Assembly: GCA_017538365.1 (NCBI GenBank)
Contig: JAFYIZ010000037.1
Span: 1 to 41,970, forward strand
Direction of reading: 5' to 3'
DNA length: 41,970 nt
Source: a bacterium
Lineage (GTDB): Bacteria; UBP6; UBA1177
Part shown: in pieces, positions 31,659 to 40,287 of the stretch
Numbering within the stretch: the first letter of the stretch is position 1
Layout of the letters: each line of letters begins with the position of its first letter
The notes under the pieces: model-generated
What the model saw: only the letters and a program-made list of their open reading frames with translations
Told to the model about the DNA's origin: nothing
Database searches by the model: none
Translations under genes and position numbers: made by a program

Positions 31659-32993
31659 ATGAAGAGATTTTTTATTGTATTTTCGTTTTTCTGTGCATTT
31701 TTTCTGGTTTCATGCGGAAGCGGCAGCTCAAAAAATGATGATGATACGGAGAAATCAGATTCGGAAGAGGGAGAAGTGGCGGCGGATGAAGATACGTCTG
31801 ACATCGTTCCTGATTCAGATGATATTGATGATATTTCAGATACGTTACCGGATGATCCGGAACCGGATGATGCCGATGTCATAGAAGGTTCAGACAATGA
31901 TTCCGAGCTGTCAGATCCTTGTGATCCGAATCCGTGTGCAGGTTTGCAAAATTCAACAGAAATATGCACTGTGATAGCTCAGAATCTTTATTCCTGCGGC
32001 TGTATCGGCGGATATTATTGGTGGGGAGCGGAGAAGGGCTGTATGAACAAACGATTGTCGCTTGGTAACATCTGCACAGGAAACAATAAATGTTACGATA
32101 ATAAAAAGGAAATAGACTGTTCGTTGACTGAGACCAATTTCTATGGTCAGGATGCGCAGTATGCGGAACTCGGTTCATGCTTGCCGCAGAATTTCACCGT
32201 CAAAACCCTTTCTGGACAAAATATCGTTATGGATAACAACACTGGGCTCGAGTGGCAGCAAACGCTTGACAAAGGCACCTACACTCGGGAAGAGGCGGAA
32301 AACTACTGCGACAGTCTGAATGCCTCGAATTACGCCGGATATAGCAGCGGCTGGCGTCTTCCAGCTCCGCATGAATTTCTCACGATCGTCGATAACAGCA
32401 AGTATGATCCGGCAGTTGATACGACAATCTTTCCGGATATCCCTGCAGAGAATCCTGCCTATTTCTGGGCTTCAAAGACTTATTATGAGTTCAGTGACGC
32501 CAGATGGAGCTTTGATGCTCATTACGGTCAGATCGAGCTGAAATCCCAAAACGAGAGTTACTATGTAATGTGTGTGCATGGTGAAGAACTTCCGTCAGGG
32601 TTGTTTTCCGTTTCCGATGAGACTGAAGAAGAATCTGTCGTAACCGATTCGACAACCGGACTTGTATGGCAGAAAAACATTATAGCGGAGCCGTATAGAT
32701 GGCAGGATGCGTTGTCTTATTGCGAGAATTTGGTTTATGCCGGTTTGAGTGACTGGAGACTGCCTAACAAGAACGAACTTTACTCTCTTGTAAACTTCGA
32801 TATATCAATTCCTCCGTATTCCGACTTTCCGGCATCATCAGACGTGGCTTATCATTTTTTCTGGTCTTCATCAACCTCGGTGGATAAATACAATCAGGCT
32901 TTGGTCGTTTATTTCAATTATGGTTCCGGCTTCGACGGACAAAAGAGTAATACTCAGAACTATTATGTCCGTTGTGTCAGAAACGCGGACTGA
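31659..32993 (+). CDS. Surface lipoprotein with two DUF1566 (Lcl-type) domains
   Basis: 444 residues. Signal peptide with lipobox LVSC (C19). Residues ~26-86 are a very acidic Asp/Glu/Ser/Pro linker. Residues ~87-130 are a Cys-rich EGF-like segment opening with DPCDPNPCAG. Two DUF1566 domains follow, at ~183-306 and ~326-441, each with TGLxWQ, a Cys in the middle (NYC, SYC), WRLP and an ending in VMCVHG or VRCVRN. DUF1566 is found in cell-surface and adhesin-like proteins, including the Legionella collagen-like protein Lcl, and is thought to bind ligands or polymers. Probable site is the outer surface, where the acidic linker would act as spacer. Exact role unknown. It is monocistronic. Confidence 0.82.
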   Translation: MKRFFIVFSFFCAFFLVSCGSGSSKNDDDTEKSDSEEGEVAADEDTSDIVPDSDDIDDISDTLPDDPEPDDADVIEGSDNDSELSDPCDPNPCAGLQNSTEICTVIAQNLYSCGCIGGYYWWGAEKGCMNKRLSLGNICTGNNKCYDNKKEIDCSLTETNFYGQDAQYAELGSCLPQNFTVKTLSGQNIVMDNNTGLEWQQTLDKGTYTREEAENYCDSLNASNYAGYSSGWRLPAPHEFLTIVDNSKYDPAVDTTIFPDIPAENPAYFWASKTYYEFSDARWSFDAHYGQIELKSQNESYYVMCVHGEELPSGLFSVSDETEEESVVTDSTTGLVWQKNIIAEPYRWQDALSYCENLVYAGLSDWRLPNKNELYSLVNFDISIPPYSDFPASSDVAYHFFWSSSTSVDKYNQALVVYFNYGSGFDGQKSNTQNYYVRCVRNAD

Positions 32994-33032
32994 AGAGAGA
33001 TATCGGGTTCCGTCCCTACATTTCCAAAAAAA

Positions 33033-33061
33033 TTAGGTATTTTTTTTAATTCAATTATAAT
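33033..33061 (+). promoter_or_regulatory. Promoter of the M18 aminopeptidase gene
   Basis: TTAGGT (33033-33038), 17 nt, TATAAT (33056-33061), then GCCGCGTTTGTTTC. Perfect -10, moderate -35. Confidence 0.6.
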
Positions 33062-33104
33062 GCCGCGTTTGTTTCTTTACTAATTGTTTTTTTAGGAGAG
33101 TGAA

Positions 33105-34526
33105 ATGGCAGAAAAGAAGGCGGCAAAGAAAGCCGAAAAATTCGATCCGAAGACCCTGACTTATTCCAAGAAATCAGGCTGGGACGGTATCTCCGAAGCT
33201 AAGATGAAAGAGATCATGAACTTCGCTGAAGGTTACAAAAAATTCCTCACGGATGCCAAGACCGAGCGTGAAGCTGTCAGCACGATTTTCGAACTTGCAA
33301 AGGCAAAAGGCTACAAAAACATCGAAAACGCAAAACCGACCGACACGAAACTTTTCATCAATTTTGACAATGTCGCATGCGTTCTTGCAGAGATCAACGA
33401 CAAGAGCTTCAGCCGCGGCTGGCTCATGGTCGGTTCACACATCGACACGCCGAGACTCGACCTCAAAGGCTATCCGCTTTACGAGAAAGAGGATATGGCT
33501 TACTTCAAAACGCACTACTACGGCGGAATCAAAAAATATCAGTGGGTTACGAGAGCACTTGCGCTTCACGGCGTAGTCATCACCGAAGCAGGCAAAACGG
33601 TTAACGTCGTTGTCGGCGAAGATGAAAACGATCCTGTTTTCACAATTAACGATCTTCTTCCGCACCTTGCTCAGGAGCAGATGGAAAAAGGCGCTAGAAA
33701 AGTTATCGAAGGCGAGAACATGAATATTCTCATCGGCTCGATTCCTTACTCCTTCAAATACGACAAAGACAGCGTAAAACTCGCAATCCTTGATTTCCTC
33801 TATAAAAAATACGGTTTCAAAGAGGAAGATTTTGTTTCTGCAGAACTTCAGCTTGTTCCGGCAGGAAAGGCGAGAGATGTCGGTTTCGACAGAAGTTTCG
33901 TCGGTTCGCACGGTCAGGACGACAGAATCTGTGCTTACAGCGCGATGCAGGCAATTTTTGACGCAGGCAAATCGAAAGAGAACAAACTTGCGATGTTCTT
34001 CGATAAGGAAGAGATCGGTTCGAAAGGAAATGCAGGTGCAAACTCCAACATTTTGGAAAGAGCCGTAAACAAACTTATAAACTTCTACGGAAAAGGCGAT
34101 TACAACACGCTCATCAACTCTCTTGCAGACAGCAAATTCCTCTCATCCGACGTCAATGCAGGTATCGAACCTGAATGGGCAGGCGCATTCGAATCAATGA
34201 ATGCAGGCAAAGTCGGCTGGGGCGTCTGCCTCACGAAGTTCACGGGTGCAGGCGGCAAAGGCAACTCCAACGAAGCACACGCTGAATTCGTTGCAAAATG
34301 CAGAGCAGCTTTCAACAAAGACGACGCACGCTGGCAGACAGCAGAACTCGGAAGAGTAGACCTCGGCGGCGGCGGCACGATCGCAATGTTCATTGCTGAA
34401 TACGGAATGCAGGTTCTTGATGTCGGTACACCGATCCTTTCGATGCACAGCCCGTTCGAAGTTGCTTCGAAAGCTGACCTTTACAACACCTATCTTTCCT
34501 ACAAAGCATTTTACAAATATCTTTAA
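33105..34526 (+). CDS. M18-family metallo-aminopeptidase
   Basis: 473 residues. M18 enzymes are dodecameric, cytosolic, two-metal aminopeptidases acting on acidic or hydrophobic N-termini. Metal ligands and catalytic residues are in place: H112 and D114 in VGSHIDTPRLD, D272 in SHGQDDRICAY, the Glu pair in FFDKEEIGS (~302-303), the SSDV Asp (~349) and the final His in SMHSPFE (~448). This is the branch with a long insertion and a Lys-rich N-terminus (MAEKKAAKKAEKF), resembling the clostridial version, which keeps the same layout. No signal peptide. With ClpS/ClpA and Aat nearby, it may help degrade peptides, though it has its own promoter. Codon use is that of a well-expressed gene. Confidence 0.9.
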   Translation: MAEKKAAKKAEKFDPKTLTYSKKSGWDGISEAKMKEIMNFAEGYKKFLTDAKTEREAVSTIFELAKAKGYKNIENAKPTDTKLFINFDNVACVLAEINDKSFSRGWLMVGSHIDTPRLDLKGYPLYEKEDMAYFKTHYYGGIKKYQWVTRALALHGVVITEAGKTVNVVVGEDENDPVFTINDLLPHLAQEQMEKGARKVIEGENMNILIGSIPYSFKYDKDSVKLAILDFLYKKYGFKEEDFVSAELQLVPAGKARDVGFDRSFVGSHGQDDRICAYSAMQAIFDAGKSKENKLAMFFDKEEIGSKGNAGANSNILERAVNKLINFYGKGDYNTLINSLADSKFLSSDVNAGIEPEWAGAFESMNAGKVGWGVCLTKFTGAGGKGNSNEAHAEFVAKCRAAFNKDDARWQTAELGRVDLGGGGTIAMFIAEYGMQVLDVGTPILSMHSPFEVASKADLYNTYLSYKAFYKYL

Positions 34527-34543
34527 CGGTTAACGGTTTTTTC

Positions 34544-35191
34544 ATGCACAAAATTCTTTTAAGTTTCATAGTTTTATTACAGTTTTTCTTTGTTTTTGCC
34601 GATGATTCCGAACAAAAAAACGAGAAAAAACAGGCAAAATGGGAATTTGTAAGCGAAAAAGACGGTCTTAAACTCTACGAAAGGAATCATGAAGGTTCCG
34701 AAATCAAGGAAGTTAAGGCCGTCGTCACTTATCAGGGAACAATTCAGGAAGCGGTCGATATAATGTTTGACAGGCTGAAACATCCGGAAATATTTAAATA
34801 CATAGAATTCTCCGATGTTCTCAAAAAGAACGACAGATGCGACTGGTCATACAACCGGCTTTCCGTGCCGGTGGCAACAAACCGTGACTACTACGTCAAA
34901 TCGTGCCGTGTCGACAACAAAGACGGTTCTGTTTCGATAACGTGGGTTCCGTTCGACGATCCTAAGTATCCGGTGACCGACAAATATGTCCGTGTGACCG
35001 ACAACAAAGGGTTCTACAAATTCACTCAGGTCGAACCCGACAAAATAAAGGTCGATTACTATATTTACAGCGATCCGGCCGGTTCTCTTCCAGTTTTTGT
35101 CAAGAACATCGCTTCAAGACAAGCCGTTACCGATACTTTGTGGACACTTCACAAAGAAATTATGAAGCGCCGCGCGGCATCAAAAAAATAG
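34544..35191 (+). CDS. Secreted START-domain (lipid-binding) protein
   Basis: 215 residues. Signal peptide MHKILLSFIVLLQFFFVFA, cut before DDSEQ. Residues ~30-210 form a START/SRPBCC domain: WEFVSEKDGLKLYERNHEGSEIKEVKAV, a middle strand with DWSYNRLSVPVATNRDYYVKSCRV, and a C-terminal helix ASRQAVTDTLWTLHKEIMKR. START domains bind lipids or sterols in a deep pocket; bacterial secreted members are known but poorly studied. It lies 17 nt after the aminopeptidase gene, with no visible ribosome site beyond GGTTTTTTC, so it may be translated from the same transcript. A link to the MlaE/MlaC lipid traffic is plausible but unproven. Confidence 0.78.
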   Translation: MHKILLSFIVLLQFFFVFADDSEQKNEKKQAKWEFVSEKDGLKLYERNHEGSEIKEVKAVVTYQGTIQEAVDIMFDRLKHPEIFKYIEFSDVLKKNDRCDWSYNRLSVPVATNRDYYVKSCRVDNKDGSVSITWVPFDDPKYPVTDKYVRVTDNKGFYKFTQVEPDKIKVDYYIYSDPAGSLPVFVKNIASRQAVTDTLWTLHKEIMKRRAASKK

Positions 35192-35230
35192 TCACCTTTA
35201 TTCAATCGTTTTTATTAGTTTGGAGACTAC

Positions 35231-35545
35231 ATGTCCGATTTCTCAACAAAAAAAACGCCGAAGCGTTCGATTGAAACAAATATCAAACTGAAAGAACCCG
35301 ATCTTTACAAAGTTGTGATGCTCAACGACAATTTCACCACGATGGAGTTCGTCGTCGAAATTCTTGTCGACATTTTCGGCAAAAGTGAGGCGGAAGCCCG
35401 CAAAATCATGCTTGCAGTCCACAAGCAGGGGCGGGGAGTCGCAGGAATTTACGTCTACGACATTGCAGTTTCAAAAATCGCGCAGGTGGACGAAGCGGCG
35501 AAAAAGAAAGGTTTCCCGCTTAAATGTATCGTTGAAAAGGAGTAA
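35231..35545 (+). CDS. clpS: ATP-dependent Clp protease adaptor ClpS
   Basis: 104 residues. ClpS captures proteins with N-degron residues (Leu, Phe, Trp, Tyr) and hands them to ClpA. Marks: YKVVMLNDNFTTMEFVVEIL (N32-D33-N34 gate of the pocket), the MLAVHKQGRGVAGIYVYDIA helix and strand with the His that contacts the degron amino group. The usual NDD is NDN here, a conservative change. Length is normal with a flexible N-terminus. It starts after TTGGAG and lies 2 nt before clpA, the classic order. A leucyl/phenylalanyl transferase (aat), which makes such degrons, is 5.6 kb away. Confidence 0.95.
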   Translation: MSDFSTKKTPKRSIETNIKLKEPDLYKVVMLNDNFTTMEFVVEILVDIFGKSEAEARKIMLAVHKQGRGVAGIYVYDIAVSKIAQVDEAAKKKGFPLKCIVEKE

Positions 35546-35547
35546 CT

Positions 35548-37800
35548 ATGGCGGAAAAAGATAATATGTCGCTGCCGTTTTCCTATGAAGTGGCGAAGAT
35601 TTTCAGTATGGCGATTGAGGATGCGACCGACAACAAAGACGAGTTCGTAACACCGGAGCATCTTTTGTTCCAGCTGCTTTTTAACCGAAAAGCCATTGAA
35701 ATTCTTGAACATTTTGATGTTGATGTCGCAGAAATGAGGCAGAATATCAGGGAATATTTGGAAAAATATGTTCCGAAAAGCTCTAAAAACGGTCGCGTTG
35801 TTCCATCTGAATATCTGAACATGTGCCTTCTCGATGCGGCGAATAATGTTTTCGGCTCGCAGCGTACCCGCGTTGAAGTGACCGATCTGATCGTCGCGAT
35901 TTACGACTTGGGCGACAAATCGTATTCCTCGAGTCTCCTCAAGGCAAACAACATAAAGAGGTACGACCTTTTGAGCGCGATTGCACACGGCGGATTTTCC
36001 GAAACTGAAAAGCCGGAAGAACCGAAAAATGTTGAAGCAGCTCCCGAAGAGACTGAAAAAACGCCTTCCGCGCTTGAACTTTTCACGGTCGATCTTACCG
36101 AAAAAGCCCGTTTGGGAGAGCTTGATCCGATAATCGGCAGAGAAGACATCATCGGGCGGACGATCCAGATTCTTTTAAGGCGCAAAAAATGCAATCCTGT
36201 TCACATCGGTGATCCGGGAGTCGGCAAAACCGCAATAACGGAAGGTCTGGCTCAGAGAATTGCAAAAAATGATGTGCCGAAACAGCTTCAAGGTTACCGC
36301 ATTCTTTCACTCAACATTTCCCGCCTTATCAGCGAATGCAGGTTTGTGGGCGATCTGGAGCGGACGATGAACAAACTCGTCTCCGCATTGAAAAATGAAG
36401 AAAAAGTAATTGTTTTTATTGATGAAATCCATAATCTGGTCGGTGCCGGCAGTGCGGGAAATTCATCGATAGATGCAGCCAACATCCTGAAACCTGTTCT
36501 TGAAGAAGGAACGATAAAATTTATCGGAGCAACGACCGCAGCGGAATACAGAAAGTTTTTCGAGAAAGATTCAGCTCTTTCAAGAAGATTCCAGAAAATA
36601 AATGTTCCCGAACCTTCAAAAGAAGAAACTTTCCTGATTTTAAAAAGTCTTGCCGAAAAATATGAGTCCTTTCACAAGGTTAAATACAGCGACGAGGCTC
36701 TGCACGCGGCAATAGAGCTTTCTTCGCTTTACATCAATGACCGTTTTCTGCCAGACAAGGCGATAGACCTAATTGACGAGGCGGGAGCGGCATGCAACAT
36801 GCAGGCTAAGAAAATAAAAGTCGTTCGTCCTGAACATATTGAAAAAGTTGTCGCATTTCTCACCGGAAAAAAGGAAAACGGTGTAAATTCCGACAGAATG
36901 AAGCAGCTCAAAGGGCTTGATTCAGCTCTTTCGACTGAGATTTTCGGTCAGGACGAGGCGATTTCCGAGATCGTTCGGGCAATAAAAAAGAGCTATGCAG
37001 GATTCAAAAATCCCGAAAAACCGGTCGCATCATTCCTTTTTGTAGGCTCAACAGGAGTCGGAAAAACGGAACTCGCCCGCGTTCTTGCAGACAAAATGGA
37101 TATGCCGCTCATCAGATTTGACATGAGCGAATATCAGGAAAAACACACGGTTTCCAAACTTTTCGGCGCGCCTCCAGGATATGTCGGATATGAAGAGGGC
37201 GGATTACTCACCGAAGCTGTCCGCAAACAGCCGACATCGGTCCTTCTTCTTGACGAGATTGAAAAAGCGCACGCCGACATTTACAATTCGCTTCTTCAGA
37301 TCATGGATTATGCGACTCTGACTGATAACGCAGGTCGCAAGGCAAACTTTAAAAATGTAATAATTATAATGACTTCCAACGCAGGAAGCAGGGAAGTCGC
37401 AAAAAAACAGGTTGGATTTGAATCCCGTTCGGGAAATACTTCCGCTTTAAAAGAGGCTGTCAAAAATACGTTTACACCTGAGTTTTTAAACAGACTTGAC
37501 CACATTGTTTATTTCTCGCGCATAACGCCTGAAATCGTTAAGAAAATCGTTAAAAAGAATGTCTCAGCCCTTGCATCAAGGCTCGCAGCAAGGAATATTG
37601 AGCTTTCAATTACAGAATCCGCAGTCGCGCACTTGGCTGAACTTGGTTTTTCGCCTGTTTTCGGTGCGAGAGAGACGGCACGAGTAGTGGACAAGGAACT
37701 CGAAAATCTCCTTCTTGATGAAATTCTTTTCGGAAAATCTAAAAACGGAGGAAAAATAAAAATCGATTTTAAAAACGGAAAACTTATAACTGTTAAATAG
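35548..37800 (+). CDS. clpA: ATP-dependent Clp protease ATP-binding subunit ClpA
   Basis: 750 residues, normal for ClpA. The N-domain (~1-145) binds ClpS. Module 1 has Walker A GDPGVGKT (~221-228), and Walker B FIDEIHNLVGAG (~290-301). Module 2 has Walker A GSTGVGKT (~500-507), LLLDEIEKAH, and the loop VGF (~622-624) in AKKQVGFES, the equivalent of the IGL/F loop that docks onto ClpP. The C-terminal small domain closes with FSPVFGARETARVVDKELEN. There is no ClpB-type middle coiled coil. ClpA unfolds substrates into ClpP, which is not in this window. It is followed 10 nt later by the lipoprotein deformylase. Confidence 0.95.
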   Translation: MAEKDNMSLPFSYEVAKIFSMAIEDATDNKDEFVTPEHLLFQLLFNRKAIEILEHFDVDVAEMRQNIREYLEKYVPKSSKNGRVVPSEYLNMCLLDAANNVFGSQRTRVEVTDLIVAIYDLGDKSYSSSLLKANNIKRYDLLSAIAHGGFSETEKPEEPKNVEAAPEETEKTPSALELFTVDLTEKARLGELDPIIGREDIIGRTIQILLRRKKCNPVHIGDPGVGKTAITEGLAQRIAKNDVPKQLQGYRILSLNISRLISECRFVGDLERTMNKLVSALKNEEKVIVFIDEIHNLVGAGSAGNSSIDAANILKPVLEEGTIKFIGATTAAEYRKFFEKDSALSRRFQKINVPEPSKEETFLILKSLAEKYESFHKVKYSDEALHAAIELSSLYINDRFLPDKAIDLIDEAGAACNMQAKKIKVVRPEHIEKVVAFLTGKKENGVNSDRMKQLKGLDSALSTEIFGQDEAISEIVRAIKKSYAGFKNPEKPVASFLFVGSTGVGKTELARVLADKMDMPLIRFDMSEYQEKHTVSKLFGAPPGYVGYEEGGLLTEAVRKQPTSVLLLDEIEKAHADIYNSLLQIMDYATLTDNAGRKANFKNVIIIMTSNAGSREVAKKQVGFESRSGNTSALKEAVKNTFTPEFLNRLDHIVYFSRITPEIVKKIVKKNVSALASRLAARNIELSITESAVAHLAELGFSPVFGARETARVVDKELENLLLDEILFGKSKNGGKIKIDFKNGKLITVK

Positions 37801-37810
37801 AGGTAACATT

Positions 37811-38506
37811 ATGAAATCATTTGCAAAAATGTTCACAACTGCACTTTGTGCACTTCTCCTTTTCTCATGCGCTACGGCTCCGAAAACTGAAGGAAAAGAA
37901 AAAACTGATGACGGTTTAATGACTGCCGAAGAAATCAGCTACATCAATGACACTTCGGCAAGGCATCTTCTTCAGAACGATGTCGAAAAAGATAATGAGA
38001 TTTTGAGAAAGGTTTCTGTTTCAGCAAAATTGGGAGCAGATGGTTACGATGTTCTTGAAAAATTCATGCTTGAATCTTTGGGAACCGGAGTAGGGATTGC
38101 GGCTCCGCAAGTCGGTATAAACAGGCGAGTAATCATGGTCCAGAGATTTGACAAGGAAGAAAAACCGTTTGAATTTTTTTACAACATAGAGATCAAAAAA
38201 ACATACGGCGAAAAGGTGGTTGGCTGGGAGGGCTGCCTCTCTATTCCGGCAGGTTTCGGACAGGTCGAAAGGTGGCAGGATATAGACATCGAATACGATG
38301 CCGAAGTCGATGGAAAATTAGTCCGCAAAAGTGAAAACATAAAAGGGTTTACGGCTGTTATTTTTCAACACGAAACGGATCACTTAAACGGCATTCTTTT
38401 CATCGACAAAAAGACTGATGATCCTTTGATGACTGCCGAAGAATACCGCGAAATGCGAATGAAAGAAAAGGCTGAGAAAGAAGCAAAAGAACAAAATAAG
38501 GAATAA
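37811..38506 (+). CDS. Peptide deformylase with lipoprotein signal peptide
   Basis: 231 residues. Deformylases remove the formyl group from nascent Met in the cytosol; family length is ~165-190. All three catalytic motifs are intact: GVGIAAPQVG (~93-102), EGCLS (~140-144, metal Cys) and HETDH (~187-191). Unusually, the N-terminus is an export signal: MKSFAKMFTTALCALLLFSC with lipobox LFSC (C20), so the enzyme would be lipid-anchored in the periplasm or outer membrane. An upstream in-frame start is excluded by the clpA stop 10 nt before, and AGGTAAC is the ribosome site. A linker of ~60 residues separates anchor and enzyme, and a Lys/Glu-rich tail ends it. The cytosolic deformylase should be encoded elsewhere. 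Confidence 0.88.
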   Translation: MKSFAKMFTTALCALLLFSCATAPKTEGKEKTDDGLMTAEEISYINDTSARHLLQNDVEKDNEILRKVSVSAKLGADGYDVLEKFMLESLGTGVGIAAPQVGINRRVIMVQRFDKEEKPFEFFYNIEIKKTYGEKVVGWEGCLSIPAGFGQVERWQDIDIEYDAEVDGKLVRKSENIKGFTAVIFQHETDHLNGILFIDKKTDDPLMTAEEYREMRMKEKAEKEAKEQNKE

Positions 38507-38526
38507 TTTGCGGTTTTAAAAGTTCT

Positions 38527-39237
38527 ATGAATTTACTTTTACTCGATAGAAGTGATCTGATCGCTGAAAATAAGGCGGAAATTTCCGGCGAAAAAGTTCA
38601 TCATCTTAACGAAATTTTGAAAGTGAATGCCGGTAACGAGATCAAAGTCGGCATTTTAAACGAAAAAAAAGGAAAAGCTGTAATTGAAAAAATTGAAACG
38701 GAAAAAGCAGTTTTATCGATTGAGCTTAACGAAGAAGCGCTACCCAAAATTCCTCTTTTTGTGATAGTTGCGCTAGCCAGACCGAAGGTCCTTTCTAGAC
38801 TTATTTCCGACCTTGTTTCCTACGGAGTTTCCGGAATAGAAATAATACAGACTTATTTTGGAGACAAAGGTTATTGGGAAAACGAATTGTTTACAGAAAC
38901 TGGTCTTAAAGAAGCTGTCGTCAAAGGTCTTGAACAGAGCATGGACACGATCATGCCGAAAATCAGCTTAGTCAAGCGTTTCGGCCCTTATTCAAACGAT
39001 ATTCTGCCAACATATCCAATAAATTCAAGCTGTTACATTGCTTTACCCGGTGATTTCCCAAAAATCGGCGAAATAGAGAAGGGAAAATCGAATATTATTG
39101 CAATCGGTCCCGAAAGAGGCTTCACAAAATACGAAGCCGCACAATTCATCAAGGCAGGATTCCAGCCCGTTTCACTCGGAAACCGCGTTATCAGAACTGA
39201 AGCCGCAGTTCATGCGTGCGTCGCTCACTTTATTTAA
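38527..39237 (+). CDS. rsmE: 16S rRNA (uracil1498-N3)-methyltransferase RsmE
   Basis: 236 residues. RsmE is a SPOUT methyltransferase that modifies U1498 of 16S rRNA in the assembled 30S subunit. The N-terminal PUA-like domain (~1-75) includes KVHHLNEILKVNAGNEIKVG. The SPOUT part shows FVIVALARPKVLSRLISDLVSYGVSGIEII, the knot region IIAIGPERGFTKYEA (usually GPEGGF; Arg replaces Gly here) and PVSLGNRVIRTEAAV at the C-terminus. Start ATG is 20 nt after the deformylase with only a weak ribosome site (AAAAG). Its last 8 bases overlap the end of the convergent polyferredoxin gene. Confidence 0.9.
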   Translation: MNLLLLDRSDLIAENKAEISGEKVHHLNEILKVNAGNEIKVGILNEKKGKAVIEKIETEKAVLSIELNEEALPKIPLFVIVALARPKVLSRLISDLVSYGVSGIEIIQTYFGDKGYWENELFTETGLKEAVVKGLEQSMDTIMPKISLVKRFGPYSNDILPTYPINSSCYIALPGDFPKIGEIEKGKSNIIAIGPERGFTKYEAAQFIKAGFQPVSLGNRVIRTEAAVHACVAHFI

Positions 39238-40066
39238 GGTTTTTATTCACCGGACATACGCTGACACAGTCGCCGCATTTGATGCATTCGATAGAATTTA
39301 CTTCTTTTACGGGGTCTATTCCCATCGGACAGTGTTTTTTGCACGCTGAACATGAGACGCATTTATTTTGATTCAATTTGATTTGCAAAATTGAAATGCG
39401 GTTGAAAAATCCTAAAATTAATCCAAGAGGGCAGATGTAACGACAAAAGGCTCTTTTTTCGCGCATAAAATAAATGACGAAAATGATCGTGAGAGCAACT
39501 TTCCACCAGAAAGTGAGTCCGATCGTCGCTCTTAAACCTGAATTTGCGGCGATTATCGGGAGGCCTGCGACTATCAAACCGGATGGGCAGACGTATGCGC
39601 AGAAGCCCTGGGCGAGCCCGAAAGCGGGAATCAGCAGAACGAATAAAAATAAGTTAAACCACTTTATATAACGGAATTTCTGCGGCAATTTTGCTTCTAT
39701 ATTTTTCCAAGGTGAAATCGAATATAAAATCTCCTGAAAAAATCCGAACGGGCAGACGTATGCGCAGGTCGCTCTTCCGAGTATCGCACCTGCTGCGGAG
39801 AGTGTTCCGAGTGCGAAAAACGGGATCATTGAGGCATATTTGATGACATACTGCAAAGTTCCTAGCGGACAGCCGAACGCCATCGAAGGGCAGCTGTAAC
39901 AGTGGAGTCCGGGAGCGCAGAAAGTCTTTGTCGGGCCGCTGTAAGGTTTGCCGGTGAGGAAGTTCGATATAAACGGGTTCTGTATAATTAAGAAGAATAA
40001 CTGTATCAAACTTCTTTTTGAGCCGATATTTTTTAATTTACTTAAAAAAGATGATGATCGTTTCAT
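39230..40066 (-). CDS. Membrane polyferredoxin (NapH/NosR-like 4Fe-4S protein)
   Basis: 278 residues. Five or so membrane spans alternate with Cys clusters: CYSCPSMAFGCPLG (~56-69), CAYVCPFG (~101-108), CAYVCPSG (~156-163) and CRYICPLG (~208-215), the CxxxCP pattern of the NapH/NosR/RnfB-like family. A C-terminal cytoplasmic or periplasmic domain has two classical 4Fe-4S ferredoxin motifs: CVSCSACKKHCP (~236-246) and CIKCGDCVSVCP (~261-272). Such proteins relay electrons across or along the inner membrane, often from quinols or a partner flavoprotein. It is the last gene of a three-gene operon, touching the small CxxC protein gene by 1 nt. Its role here is probably to deliver low-potential electrons, an inference from the activase. 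Confidence 0.85.
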   Translation of the reverse strand: MKRSSSFLSKLKNIGSKRSLIQLFFLIIQNPFISNFLTGKPYSGPTKTFCAPGLHCYSCPSMAFGCPLGTLQYVIKYASMIPFFALGTLSAAGAILGRATCAYVCPFGFFQEILYSISPWKNIEAKLPQKFRYIKWFNLFLFVLLIPAFGLAQGFCAYVCPSGLIVAGLPIIAANSGLRATIGLTFWWKVALTIIFVIYFMREKRAFCRYICPLGLILGFFNRISILQIKLNQNKCVSCSACKKHCPMGIDPVKEVNSIECIKCGDCVSVCPVNKNLK

Positions 40067-40287
40067 TATTTTGACTCTTCCTGTTTGCTTCCGCTGAATT
40101 TTTCCTTTATCTTTGCAAAGATGTCTTCGTCGTAAAGCCCGATGCAGCTCATGCAGATGTTTTTGCCTGCCGCTTTGACGAGATCGGTCTCTTTCGTGCC
40201 GTATTCATCGATTTCAGCAGTAAATGTCCTGACTATGAAAAGTGCTGAAATTATTAAAAGTATTAGCGGAATTATGATCTTTTTCAT
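40066..40287 (-). CDS. Small membrane-anchored CxxC protein
   Basis: 73 residues, no family recognised. One N-terminal membrane span (~4-22, MKKIIIPLILLIISALFIV) that could also be a signal anchor, then a charged linker and NICMSCIGL with Cys at 45 and 48. The Cys pair plus a hydrophobic IGL turn suggests metal, haem-free cluster or disulfide chemistry; by itself it cannot hold a 4Fe-4S cluster, so it may dimerise or share ligands with the polyferredoxin. The start overlaps the activase gene by 4 nt and its stop touches the polyferredoxin start, so the three are translated together in fixed ratio. Confidence 0.6.
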   Translation of the reverse strand: MKKIIIPLILLIISALFIVRTFTAEIDEYGTKETDLVKAAGKNICMSCIGLYDEDIFAKIKEKFSGSKQEESK

